Below are positions 48,768 through 60,211 of a stretch of 64,000 nt of DNA, one piece after another. Positions within the stretch are counted from its first letter, which is position 1, and each line of letters starts with the position of its first letter. This DNA is from Procambarus clarkii. Taxonomy: Eukaryota > Arthropoda > Malacostraca > Decapoda > Cambaridae. The position numbers and the translations under genes are program-made. Location: contig NC_091193.1 in the NCBI RefSeq assembly GCF_040958095.1, forward strand, positions 38,316,886-38,380,885. Reading direction: 5' to 3'. Below the pieces are notes generated by a model. It was not told the origin of the DNA and did no database searches. It saw nothing but the letters and a program-made list of their open reading frames with translations.

Positions 48768-51700
48768 ACTTTGAGCCTCACATGGAAATCCGTATTGGGT
48801 AAAGATCTTCAATAGTTGTTTTACCACCGTAGCAGCCGTGATGTTCTTCACAGGAACTGCTATGGAGAATCTGGTGGTTGGACACAGGATGGTTAGTATA
48901 TAAGCGTTGCCAGAACTGGTCCGGGGTAAAGGATCAACACAGTCTATGCTAAGCCTGTGGAAAGGTTCCGCAGGCACCAGGATGGGAATTAACGGAGCCT
49001 TGGGAATTGGGATGTTAGGTTTCCCTGCCATCTGACATATATGACACTGTTGCACGTAACTTTTGACGTCTTTAACCATACCTGGCCAGCAGTAGTCTTG
49101 TCTGATTCCATGATAGGTTTTGTTAAATCCATAGTGAGAAAGTGCTCCGTGGGCCAGGTGTAGAATATCGGGCCGTAGGCTGGTGGGAACCACTAGCTGT
49201 TCGACATTTGCCCAATCGTCATCCTCCGTCAGCTTACTGGGTCTGTATCTGCGGTAGAGCAACTGATTCTCTAGGACGAACCCAGGGATACTGTCAGGTT
49301 GAGTCTCAGCCAGGAAGAATAATGGTGTTAATGAAGGATCCTCCCTCTGTAACTTATGGAACTCCAACATAGTAAGATTCAGTGGTAGGTTCTGATGGTC
49401 TTGAGGGAGAGCGGTTGCAGTAGAGTTAGCTGGTTGCGGTCGTGCAGCTTGTGCACGGGTGGTCACCAAAACCGGAGGAGAAACTTCATCACTTTCTTGG
49501 ACCTCTGCTGGAACATACTTTAAGATGGGGTTGTCGACTACAGAGTCACACACCTGGGGTTTGTCCATGATGATCAGGTTGGAAGGTTGCAGATCTTCGG
49601 CCAAGTCATTGCCCAGGAGAAGTTGCACTCCAGACATGGGAAAAGGCTTTTCCCTGAGGGCGACTTGGACTTCACCGGTCATGAAAGGACAATCCAGGTG
49701 GACTCTTGCGAGTGGATACGGAGTAGTAGCAGTGAGGTCAGTGATAAGGACGGTTTCCCCGGTGTAGGTGATGTTAGGCACAGCTGATTTCAATATTATT
49801 GATTGAAGAGCCGCTGTGTCCCTCAAGATCTTCAGTTTGAAACGTCTCTCCGAATCTGTACTGTTGGTAGAGACAGTTCCAGGATACAGGTGTTTGCTGA
49901 AGAGAGAAAGATCATTAACAGGAACAACAACATTCATCACAGGCTTACCGGACTTAGGAGGAGTCGGTTTGGGTTTAGGAGAATCACTATAGCCTTTGTA
50001 TTGAGCTTTCCCACATTTATCTATGGTATGTCCATAGAGCTTGCAATACTTACAATACAATGGAGAGCTCGCTTGATCTGTACTCACTTTATCATAACTA
50101 TACCAAGACTTCTTACTGGAAGGTGGATCTGGTATTAGCTGGTGTATGAGGCTGTAGGTGTCAGCCGACTTCGCACATCTGATGTAGTCGGTTTCTTCTT
50201 TGTCTGCTAAATATAAACGGATGGAAGGAGGATCACGTCTAAAGAATTCCTCAACTAGAATGAGGTTGACGAGTTCTGAAAATGTAGAGACATGTGCTGC
50301 TTCCAGCCATTTCATGAAATATCTTTTCTTTGTATTGGCTAATTCTAAAAAGGTGGTGGTACTTGCTTTTAGATAATCACGGAATTTTCGTCTGTAGCTT
50401 TCGGTGGAGAGAAGGTAGGCGTCTAAAACTGCTTGCTTCAGGGTCTGGTAGTCATTTTTAGATGCTAAGGTACTGAGAGTAACTGCAGCTCTATCTGTGA
50501 GATGCACTCTGAGAAGGGTAGACCATTGATCTTCAGGCCAGCTAACTTTTTTAGCTAGAGTCTCAAAAGTGGTAAAAAAACACATCTATCTCTGTCTCAA
50601 CGAATGGTGGCATTAACTTACTTGCATGGGAGACATTGAAACTTACGGGAAGGCTAGCTGTAGCTTGTTGGCGCTGAGCGTGGTGTGTAGTTTCAAAGGT
50701 GAGTTCTTGTTGACGACATGCTAGAGACATATCAGCTTGCATCTTATCATGCTCACGTTGCATCTCCAGGTGACGTTTTCTTGCTTGAAGCTGTACTCGC
50801 TCACGCTCTTGGTGTAGGGCAGCCTCACGTTCCTGTCCTTCTTTCTTTAGGGCCGCCTCACGTTCCTTTCGTTGTAGAGCTTCTTTCGCCAGGGCCGCCT
50901 CGCGTTCTTGTTCTTCTTTCTTTAGGGCCATCTCGCGTTCCTTTAGGGCCACCTCGCGTTCCTGTTCTTCTTTCCTTAGGGCAGCCTCTCGTTCTCTTCG
51001 TTGTAGAACTTCTTTCTCATATGCAGCTTGTTCTTGCAGGTGGACACGCTTTAGGGCAGCCTCTCGTTCCTGTATCTGGAGAGCTTCTTTTTGTTATTAC
51101 CGCTCTATGTTCGCTAGTTAGAGCTTTAACTTCATAGCTGCCAGAGCATGTTTATCTGCAATAGAATAGTTTTCGTGAGCATCAGAGTCTATAATTCCTT
51201 CATCTAAGAGGTAATCCAAGATAATATTGTGCAAGTCATTTTTGTGGGCTCCATGGGGAGCATCTAGTTGATACTCTTGTGCCAGAGTTTGTAATTCGGT
51301 CCTCTTGGCACGATTTAAGTTCCCTACTTTACTTGCTGGATCAGTACGAAATGCTGAGACGAAACATTTTGAAATAGCAAATAAATGTACAACGAATATA
51401 CCTGTGATATTCTAAGTGTCAGTAACAGGATGACGTGGCAACTGGTAACTATCCTGTGGAAATTTAATCATTAACAATTAAAGTAATATTAGTATGATAA
51501 ATGATTAGTCAATCAAAATCGCAGGAAATCTTGTACCCGGTACTCAATGTTAGAAAATAAGGGCAAGAAAATCCTACTAAATAAATGAAACCGATAGTTT
51601 TTAAAACAAATGAAACTTGTAATTGTTTAAAAAGTGAAAAGGTAGTCCAAGAATGTAGGGATACCTTGCCTGGTCTCTATTGGACAGAAGCAAGGGGTTT

Positions 51701-52270
51701 CCTATTTAATTATATGATACTTACAGAATTAGCGTTCCTTGTGCTCTGAAAAAAGAAAGCTAATTCTCTACCTGAGTAAATATCATCATCTCTGACCAAC
51801 ATATAGGGGTGTGAGTGTCAACTGGTGACAAGAACTGCTGTTGAGGTCCCAACTCAACAGCGTATTCCGTGCTAGAGGAACTATGGCCCTCTGTATCCTC
51901 CTTTGGTCGGATTGCGGAGGATAGGGTGCTTTGGCCCGAATACAAATCAAAGTACCAGGGTACCAAAATGATGATTTGCCGTAATTTGAGAAATATTCTA
52001 GGGACGAAAAAGGTGGAATACACAAGTAATAACACTGAGGGAGGGATGACCAATTAAGAGAATGACTGAGGCCTCCAGTCACCACGTAATCCACAGTTAT
52101 CCAACACTCACAATATGCTACCCTCGGAATGCACAAAATACACAGCACCATATAAATATTAAAAGTAATGAAAATATTGAAACGCAACTGTATCAAAGCC
52201 AAGTACACTTACCACAAATTGATGTTTTAGCACAAGTACCTGAGTGAGGCTCCTGGACAGGCCCCCATTA
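48768..52270 (-). mobile_element. Ty3/Gypsy-type LTR element fossil, probably Gmr1 group, broken and incomplete
   Basis: Minus-strand parts in order: gag N-terminal region and a long Glu/Arg/Ala coiled coil (about 51400-50600), gag body (50585-50080), a CCHC knuckle CKYCKLYGHTIDKC (about 50065-50010), a protease-like region (about 49870-49500), an integrase zinc-binding domain with HLAHGALSHYGFNK and CHIC (about 49170-49035), and the beginning of the integrase core (about 48990-48770). The left edge is cut by a SINE; the right edge, near 52270, is estimated. LTRs were not located. The parts set is incomplete with several breaks. Moderate age: much of gag-integrase is still in one frame. Integrase following gag-protease directly is the Gmr1-type order. 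Confidence 0.75.
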
Positions 52271-52990
52271 AAATGTGATGGAAAAAAGAAGTGTAGGTGA
52301 TCAGGAGTCCTCCCAATGGCTAGTGTCTATGCCTATCACATTTAAAAAAAAAAGATGACTGCATAGCTGTTGTGTCCTGTGGCAAAGTAAGGCAAAACAA
52401 ATAGTATGAACAATGAAACTTTAATTAAATTGAAAAAAAATTATGAATAAGACAGTTCCTTGGCTATGTACAGTGCAAACTCACAAGATTATAAATTAAA
52501 AAAATAACATAAAATTTTATAGTGGTGAAGTTACTCTAAAATGCATAAAGACAGAAATGAAATTAACAAGTGCTGAGAATAAAGCGCTGGCTGAGAACAT
52601 CCACTAATAAACAGAGCGCATATCAGATGGTTGTTTCAGCTTGAGAGCACAGGATATTCTGACTCCAATGGCTGGTACAGGCCCAGACATCAGCTAGGTA
52701 AATGGTGTTAAGGTGCAGAGGTGCAGTAGTGCAGACGTCGATTCACCAATCAGAAGCGGGCAGGCTAGAAATGTTAGTTTGGTGATCGGCGACGATGGAG
52801 GGGGGAGGTGTAGAGCGAGTGTCTGATACGTTTGCGCCGAGCAAAACGTATTTGACTATATATGTACTACACTTGCTTGTAGTGTCTAGATGTTGTAGAT
52901 GTACTGATGTAACATGACGATAGGAAAGAGCAGGCCAAATCTCTCTTGAAAGAGATTATCGTAACAATGAACAAATCCAAACAATAAACA
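52271..52990. other. Unassigned sequence right of the LTR-element fossil
   Basis: AT-rich stretch (52380-52560) and a mixed stretch up to 52990 with no recognisable protein. Part may be the terminal repeat or leader of the neighbouring LTR-type fossil, but no matching second copy lies in the window to prove it. Confidence 0.4.
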
Positions 52991-53090
52991 ATGAACAAAT
53001 GCTCCCGGACGCAGGTTCGAATCCTCGTCACGGCCCTTGTGGATTTGTTCATTTGATGCATCACGTTAGTGTGATCTCTGTGTGTGATGA
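52991..53090 (+). repeat. Partial tRNA-derived SINE (B box and tail)
   Basis: gacgcaggttcgaatcctcg at 53009-53028 contains a perfect B box GGTTCGAATCC. It is followed by tcacggcccttgtggatttg, ttcatttgatgcatcac and gttagtgtgatctctgtgtg. The same tail follows the fuller copy at 53226. The A-box half is missing here. Confidence 0.65.
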
Positions 53091-53225
53091 TGTAAGGGCG
53101 AAGAGGGAGAACGGCCTATTGACATAGCTCGGGTTCAGGGGGGGTTGTGTAAAAGCCTGGTTTGTGCCTCGGAGAAGCTACGGGATCCAGTAAGTTCAGT
53201 AGAACTTCGGTTTCAACCCTTTCAC

Positions 53226-53350
53226 CCTGTCGTAGCTCAGTCGATTAAGGCAGTGTCTGGGATGTTCCCAGACGCAGGCTAGAATCCTCGTCACGGCCCT
53301 TTTGGATTTGTTCATTTGATGCATCACATTAGTGTGATCTCTGTGTGTAT
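53226..53350 (+). mobile_element. tRNA-derived SINE with A and B boxes
   Basis: cgtagctcagtcgattaagg at 53231 is a D-arm/A-box sequence. gttcccagacgcaggctaga at about 53261 continues to the T-arm; the B box is decayed (ggctagaatcc instead of ggttcgaatcc). The acceptor ends (ctgtcgt and tcacggc) do not pair, so it is not a functional tRNA gene. The tail ttcatttgatgcatcacatt then runs into (TA)n. Confidence 0.65.
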
Positions 53351-53352
53351 CG

Positions 53353-53354
<2 letters not shown>

Positions 53355-53433
<79 letters not shown>
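53355..53433. repeat. (TA)n tract
   Basis: TA run between the SINE tail and the 3' end of Penelope-like copy D. Confidence 0.97.
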
Positions 53434-53436
<3 letters not shown>

Positions 53437-54144
53437 TATATTTTGGTAGCAGTCTTTCCTGTAGACATATATTATTAAATATGACCGAAAAAGTAAGATT
53501 AATAATTCTTACACGAATTTTCTCAATCTTTCGTACATTTCTTTTCACTGTTGGAGGTAAATAAAAAATCAATTCTCCAAAATTCATTTTTATTTCTAGT
53601 CTGACGCGACACGAGCGCGTTTCGTAAAACTTATTACATTTTCAAAGACTTACGCATCTCTGATTTTATATCTACATTTGAGTGAGGTGGAAGGGGTGAT
53701 GTGGCATTAACACAAGACAGAACAAGATGTGGCATTAATAGGGTATTAATTTCATGAACACAAGACAGAACAAGAAGTGGTATTAATAGGGTATTAATTT
53801 CATCAACACAAGACAGAACACGAAACAATGGATATTGAATAGAAGTGTTTGTAGAAAGCCTATTGGTCCATATTTCTTGATGCTTCTATATTGGAGCGGA
53901 GTCTTGAGGTGGGTAGAATATAGTTGTGCAATAATTGGCTGTTGATTGCTGGTGTTGACTTCTTGATGTGTAGTGCCTCGCAAACGTCGAGCCGCCTGCT
54001 ATCGCTGTATCTATCGATGATTTCTGTGTTGTTTACTAGGATTTCTCTGGCGATGGTTTGGTTGTGGGAAGAAATTATATGTTCCTTAATGGAGCCCTGT
54101 TGCTTATGCATCGTTAAACGCCTAGAAAGAGATGTTGTTGTCTT
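53434..54144 (-). mobile_element. Penelope-like element copy D, 5'-truncated
   Basis: Minus-strand 3' part: the end of the GIY-YIG domain, starting in the TTTSLSRRLTMH region and ending at the stop at 53860, then 3' UTR with 48-bp-type repeats and a pseudo-LTR that extends to ggtagcagtctttcctgtag, ending in (TA)n at 53433. Its 5' break at 54144 is joined head-to-head to copy E with one extra base (54145). Confidence 0.9.
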
Positions 54145-54145
54145 T

Positions 54146-54908
54146 AACGCTTTAAAAGAGACTAACGTCGTCTATGCCTTCAAATGCCCTCTTGGGGACT
54201 GTAAGCTCTAAAAAACCCAGTATATAGGCAAGACAACAACATCTCTTTCTAGGCGTTTAACGATGCATAAGCAACAGGGCTCCATTAAGGAACATATAAT
54301 CTCTTCCCACAACCAAACCATCGCCAGAGAAATCCTAGTAAACAACACAGAAATCATCGATAGATACAGCGATAGCAGGCGGCTCGACGTTTGCGAGGCA
54401 CTACACATCAAGAAGTCAACACCAGCAATCAACAGCCAATTATTGCACAACTATATTCTACATACCTCAAGACTCCGCTCCAATATAGAAGCATCAAGAA
54501 ATATGGACCAATAGGCTTTCTACAAACACTTCTATTCAATATCCATTGTTTCGTGTTCTGTCTTGTGTTGATGAAATTAATACCCTATTAATACCACTTC
54601 TTGTTCTGTCTTGTGTTGATGAAATTAATACCCTATTAATGCCACATCTTGTTCTGTCTTGTGTTAATGCCACATCACCCCTTCCACCTCACTCAAATGT
54701 AGATATAAAATCGGAGATGCGTAAGTCTTTGAAAATGTAATAAGTTTTTACGAAACGCGCTCGTGTCGCGTCAGACTAGAAATAAAAATGAATTTTGGAG
54801 AATTGATTTTTGATTTACCTCCAACAGTGAAAAGAAATGTACGAAAGATTGAGAAAATTCGTGTTAGAATTATTAATCTTACTTTTTCGGTCATATTTAA
54901 TAATATAT
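54146..54908 (+). mobile_element. Penelope-like element copy E, 3' part, shares its end with copy F
   Basis: Plus strand from the CPLGDCKL region through the end of GIY-YIG (stop at 54514), then the 3' UTR with 48-bp repeats. It finishes in the pseudo-LTR at about 54760-54908. That pseudo-LTR also supplies the start codon and first ~40 residues of the next copy (54788 onwards). One early stop-like change lies near 54209. This head-to-tail tandem with a shared terminal repeat is the classical Penelope-like arrangement. Confidence 0.9.
54760..54908 (+). repeat. Pseudo-LTR, upstream copy of the full-length element
   Basis: The segment from cgaaacgcgctcgtgtcgcg to the ttaataatata region is repeated after the ORF at 57487-57645 with few differences. 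It also ends every other Penelope-like copy in the window. It contains an inverted cgcg pair after gaaa that resembles one half of a hammerhead ribozyme, a motif known from pseudo-LTRs of this class. Confidence 0.75.
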
Positions 54909-57253
54909 GTCTACAGGAAAGACTGCTACCAAAATATACTAATATTAAAGCGCACGACCCAGCAGCAAGGAATCAAACCTTCACGATAAAATATCGCCAG
55001 GATCTGATTCGTGATCAGATATACAAGGCAGAGAATGAAATCAAAGACAACAAAACGCAACTACTTCATGCTACAAACGAGTGGAGAAATAGCAACATCG
55101 ACGAGAGTATCCGTACCCGCATTGAACAACACCTCGACATCCTCACAGACCAACATCACCTCAGCACTGTAACAAGGATTATCAAGAAACTAACAACATT
55201 ATATGTAGGACCTATGGCAATTCCACGACCAAGAGATGGCTTCCTGAACCTTGCAGGAATTAACCTCACTGAGGACCAAGTCACTCTCCTAAATCTGGGC
55301 ATAAACTGTCATGTTATGTCCAGACCGAGTGAGATGGCCCGGAAAGTAGAGTTGGAAATTCTGTTGGACGACATATTCGACCTCGAGACACAAAAGAAGG
55401 TCACTACCAAAGATACCTTACAAGCAGAACTTATTGCAGAAGGAGGAAAGAATCGAGGCAATTACAGAAGCACCATACTGTCCCCCGAGCTTAAAGCGGC
55501 AGCTAAAAGCCTTCGTGAGAACAAGGAGATAGTTGTCAGGAGAGGTGACAAGTCGCCAATATATGTCATTCTTAAAAAAGACGAATATCTGGCGAAAATG
55601 AACATCATACTCTCTGACCAAACTAAGTTCCAAAGGGTAACGAAGGACACTACAGCCGAATTAAAAGCAAAGGTCAACAAACTGATCGAAACTGTGAACG
55701 CCAAGAAATCCGGACTCCACCTGCCAAAGATCATTGGGGAATATAAACCTGGATATGCGTATGGAAAAGTCAAGACACACAAGCCTGGAAACCCACTTCG
55801 GCCAATCATTAGCCAGATACCCACACCCACGTATAGACTAGCGAAGCGACTCAACGGCCTGCTGACTCCTTATGTTCCTTGCGCCTTCAGCCTGAAGTCT
55901 CCAAAGGAATTTGTTGACTTACTGCGGGGCACACAAGCCACAGGGATAAGAGCCTCGTTGGACGTAGAATCGCTGTTTACCAACGTACCTGTGGACGAGA
56001 CAATCGGAATGATAGCCGAAAGAGTGTATCGTGATCCAGCCTGTACTCCGCTTGACATACCAGAAAATATTCTGAGGAAACTACTCCAAGCTTGTACTAA
56101 AGAGGCACCCTTCTTGAGCCCGGATGGGCACATGTATAAGCAAGTAGATGGGGTCGCCATGGGTTCTCCCCTAGGTGTCCTGTTTGCAAACTTCTACATG
56201 GGTACCATCGAGCAAAAAGTCTTAGTCGACATGAACTTGAAACCGGCCATATACTGCAGGTATGTTGACGACATTTTTACACAGGTACCTGATGTCAGAC
56301 ATCTGCAGGAGCTGAAGGAGGCATTTGAGCAGAGTTCCGTGCTGCGTTTCACTTACGAGATGGAAAAGAATGGGAAGCTGCCCTTTCTAGATGTAACAGT
56401 CATGGAAAAGGGCGGAGGTTTCCACACTGCAGTCTACACTAAGGAAACAAACATAGGAATGTGCCTAAATGCCAACAGCGACTGCCCAGACAGGTACAAG
56501 AGGAGTGTTGTTAACGCATTTGTCGACCGTGCTCTCAGCCACAGCTCAGAATGGAAGCAAGTCGACAAAGAACTCTGTAGGGTAAGGCAGGTCCTAGTCA
56601 ATAACGGCTTCTCCAATGGTTTCGTCGAAGACATCATAAGAAGGAAAGTGAAAAGCCATGCAACCTCTGAAGCGACAACTATCACAACACCTATACCCCC
56701 TATTAGACTATTTTACAGGAACTTCTTTTCCACAGCTCATAAAACGAAGGAAAGGGTCCTGAAAGATATTGTTAATAGAAACGTTATCCCTACAGACAAA
56801 AATCAGAGGATACAACTGACGATTTACTATAAAACCAGAAAAACGGCCAGCCTACTCATGAGAAACTCTCCAGACACAAAACAGAACGATTTAAAAGAGA
56901 CTAACGTCGTCTATGCCTTCATATGCCCTCTTGGGGAGTGTAAGCTCCAAAAAACCCTGTATATAGGCAAGACAACAACATCTCTTTCTAGGCGTTTAAC
57001 GATGCATAAGCAACAGGGCTCCATTAAGGAACATATAATCTCTTCCCACAACCAAACCATCGCCAGAGAAATCCTAGTAAACAACACAGAAATCATCGAT
57101 AGATACAGCGATAGCAGGCGGCTCGACGTTTGCAAGGCACTACACATCAAGAAGTCAACACCAGCAATCAACAGCCAATTATTGCACAACTATATTCAAC
57201 CCACCTCAAGACTCCGCTCCAATATAGAAGCATCAAGATATATGGACCAATAG
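54788..57253 (+). CDS. Penelope-like element polyprotein: RT plus GIY-YIG endonuclease
   Basis: Uninterrupted 821-codon frame. N-terminal region: [18 protein letters not shown] at about 41-58, a hallmark of these proteins; the first 40 residues lie in the pseudo-LTR, so the true start could be downstream. RT: KTHKPGNPLRPIISQ 329-343, SLDVESLFTNVP 390-401 (catalytic Asp), DGVAMGSPLGVLFANFYM 454-471, RYVDDIF 491-497 (catalytic Asp pair), LPFLDVTV 531-538. The C-terminal endonuclease has a CPLGEC zinc-type element at 713-718, YIGKT 725-729, RRL near 735, and the ALHIKKSTPAIN helix near 784-795. It copies element RNA and cuts target DNA in the nucleus. The frame looks whole; one conserved endonuclease position differs from the sister copies, so activity is uncertain. 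Confidence 0.93.
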   Translation: MNFGELIFDLPPTVKRNVRKIEKIRVRIINLTFSVIFNNICLQERLLPKYTNIKAHDPAARNQTFTIKYRQDLIRDQIYKAENEIKDNKTQLLHATNEWRNSNIDESIRTRIEQHLDILTDQHHLSTVTRIIKKLTTLYVGPMAIPRPRDGFLNLAGINLTEDQVTLLNLGINCHVMSRPSEMARKVELEILLDDIFDLETQKKVTTKDTLQAELIAEGGKNRGNYRSTILSPELKAAAKSLRENKEIVVRRGDKSPIYVILKKDEYLAKMNIILSDQTKFQRVTKDTTAELKAKVNKLIETVNAKKSGLHLPKIIGEYKPGYAYGKVKTHKPGNPLRPIISQIPTPTYRLAKRLNGLLTPYVPCAFSLKSPKEFVDLLRGTQATGIRASLDVESLFTNVPVDETIGMIAERVYRDPACTPLDIPENILRKLLQACTKEAPFLSPDGHMYKQVDGVAMGSPLGVLFANFYMGTIEQKVLVDMNLKPAIYCRYVDDIFTQVPDVRHLQELKEAFEQSSVLRFTYEMEKNGKLPFLDVTVMEKGGGFHTAVYTKETNIGMCLNANSDCPDRYKRSVVNAFVDRALSHSSEWKQVDKELCRVRQVLVNNGFSNGFVEDIIRRKVKSHATSEATTITTPIPPIRLFYRNFFSTAHKTKERVLKDIVNRNVIPTDKNQRIQLTIYYKTRKTASLLMRNSPDTKQNDLKETNVVYAFICPLGECKLQKTLYIGKTTTSLSRRLTMHKQQGSIKEHIISSHNQTIAREILVNNTEIIDRYSDSRRLDVCKALHIKKSTPAINSQLLHNYIQPTSRLRSNIEASRYMDQ

Positions 57254-57486
57254 GCTTTCTACAAACACTTCTATTCAATATCCATTGTTTCGTGTTCTGT
57301 CTTGTGTTGATGAAATTAATACCCTATTAATACAACTTCTTGTTCTGTCTTGTGTTGATGAAATTAATACCCTATTAATGCCACATCTTGTTCTGTCTTG
57401 TGTTAATGCCACATCACCCCTTCCACCTCACTCAAATGTAGATATAAAATCGGAGATGCGTAAGTCTTTGAAAATGTAATCAGTTT

Positions 57487-58173
<687 letters not shown>

Positions 58174-58249
<76 letters not shown>
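58174..58249. repeat. (TA)n tract
   Basis: TA run separating two MITE copies in opposite orientation. Confidence 0.97.
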
Positions 58250-58254
<5 letters not shown>

Positions 58255-58637
58255 GTACCTAGTAGCCAGAACTCACTTTTTGGCCTACTATTCAAGGCCC
58301 GATTTGCCTAATAAGCCAAGTTTTCATGAATTATTTGTTTTTCGACTACCTAACCTACCTAACCTAACCTAACCTAACTTTTTCGGCTACCTAACCAAAC
58401 CTAACCTATGAAGATAGGTTAGGTTAGGTTAGGTAGGGTTAGTTAGGTTCGGTCATATATCTACGTTAATTTTAACTCCAATAAAAAAAAATTGACCTCA
58501 TACATAATGAAATGGGTAGCTTTATCATTTCATAAGAAAAAAATTAGAAAAAATATATTAATTCATGAAAACTTGGCTTATTAGGCAAATCGGACCTTGC
58601 ATAGTAGGCTGAGAAGTGCGTTCTGGCTACTAGGTAC

Positions 58638-58642
<5 letters not shown>
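58250..58642 (+). mobile_element. Foldback MITE, copy 4 (393 bp)
   Basis: Same orientation and length as copy 1. The inverted arms match over about 85 bp (for example gcctaataagccaagttttc at 58306 and its inverse near 58570). The cctaa/ttagg core lies at about 58348-58450. Confidence 0.9.

Positions 58643-58718
<76 letters not shown>
58643..58718. repeat. (TA)n tract
   Basis: TA run between MITE copy 4 and a SINE. Confidence 0.97.
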
Positions 58719-58721
<3 letters not shown>

Positions 58722-58979
58722 AACAAGCCTGAACAGTCCCCAGGACTATATGCGACTGAAAACTCACACCCCAGAAGTGACTCGAACCCATACTCCCAGG
58801 AGCAACACAACTGGTACCTACAGGGCGCCTTAATCCGCTTGAACATCACGGCCGGACAAAAGGAAGTGATAGCCGAAGCTATTTGAACCACTTCCCCGCC
58901 GGCAACTTGGATGGTAATCTTGGGCATAGCATTTTATCAAATCACCTCATTCTTTGGGGCACACGTGAGGAACACAAAT
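58719..58979 (-). mobile_element. tRNA-derived SINE (Leu-like head), longer copy
   Basis: Plus strand starts gcgaacaagcctgaacagtc, includes the reverse B box gactcgaacccatactccca and the reverse A-box region cgccttaatccgcttgaaca. It continues beyond the head with cggccggacaaaaggaagtg and further to gaggaacacaaat. The extra 110 bp is not tRNA-like and may be the 3' part of a second unit of the same dispersed repeat. Confidence 0.75.
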
Positions 58980-59176
58980 GCGAACAAGCCTGAATGGTCC
59001 CCAGGACTATATGCGACTGAAAACTCACACCCCAGAAGTGACTTGAACCCATACTCCCAGGAGCAACGCAAGTGGATTAAGTAGTCAAGCGGATTAAGGC
59101 GCCCTGTAGTTACCAGTTGCGTTGCTCCTGGCAGTATGGGTTCGAGTCACTTCTGGGGTGTGAGTTTTCACTTATG
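58980..59176. mobile_element. Inverted pair of Leu-like SINE fragments
   Basis: The left arm (minus orientation) starts gcgaacaagcctgaatggtc at 58980 and runs through gtgacttgaacccatactcc. The right arm (plus orientation) runs from gtcaagcggattaaggcgcc (about 59084) through gtatgggttcgagtcacttc to gtgagttttca (59170). The arms pair over about 60 bp with a centre near 59080-59115. The right arm has a complete A box and B box GGTTCGAGTC. Confidence 0.82.
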
Positions 59177-59183
59177 TACATAG

Positions 59184-60211
<1,028 letters not shown>

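Noticed and set aside
53226-53300. Functional tRNA gene
   Set aside because: A-box and T-arm-like parts are present, but the acceptor strands do not pair, the B box is decayed and the tail matches a dispersed repeat.
59083-59170. Functional tRNA-Leu gene
   Set aside because: A and B boxes are present, but there is no matching acceptor stem and the sequence continues into SINE body; other copies share the same non-tRNA part.
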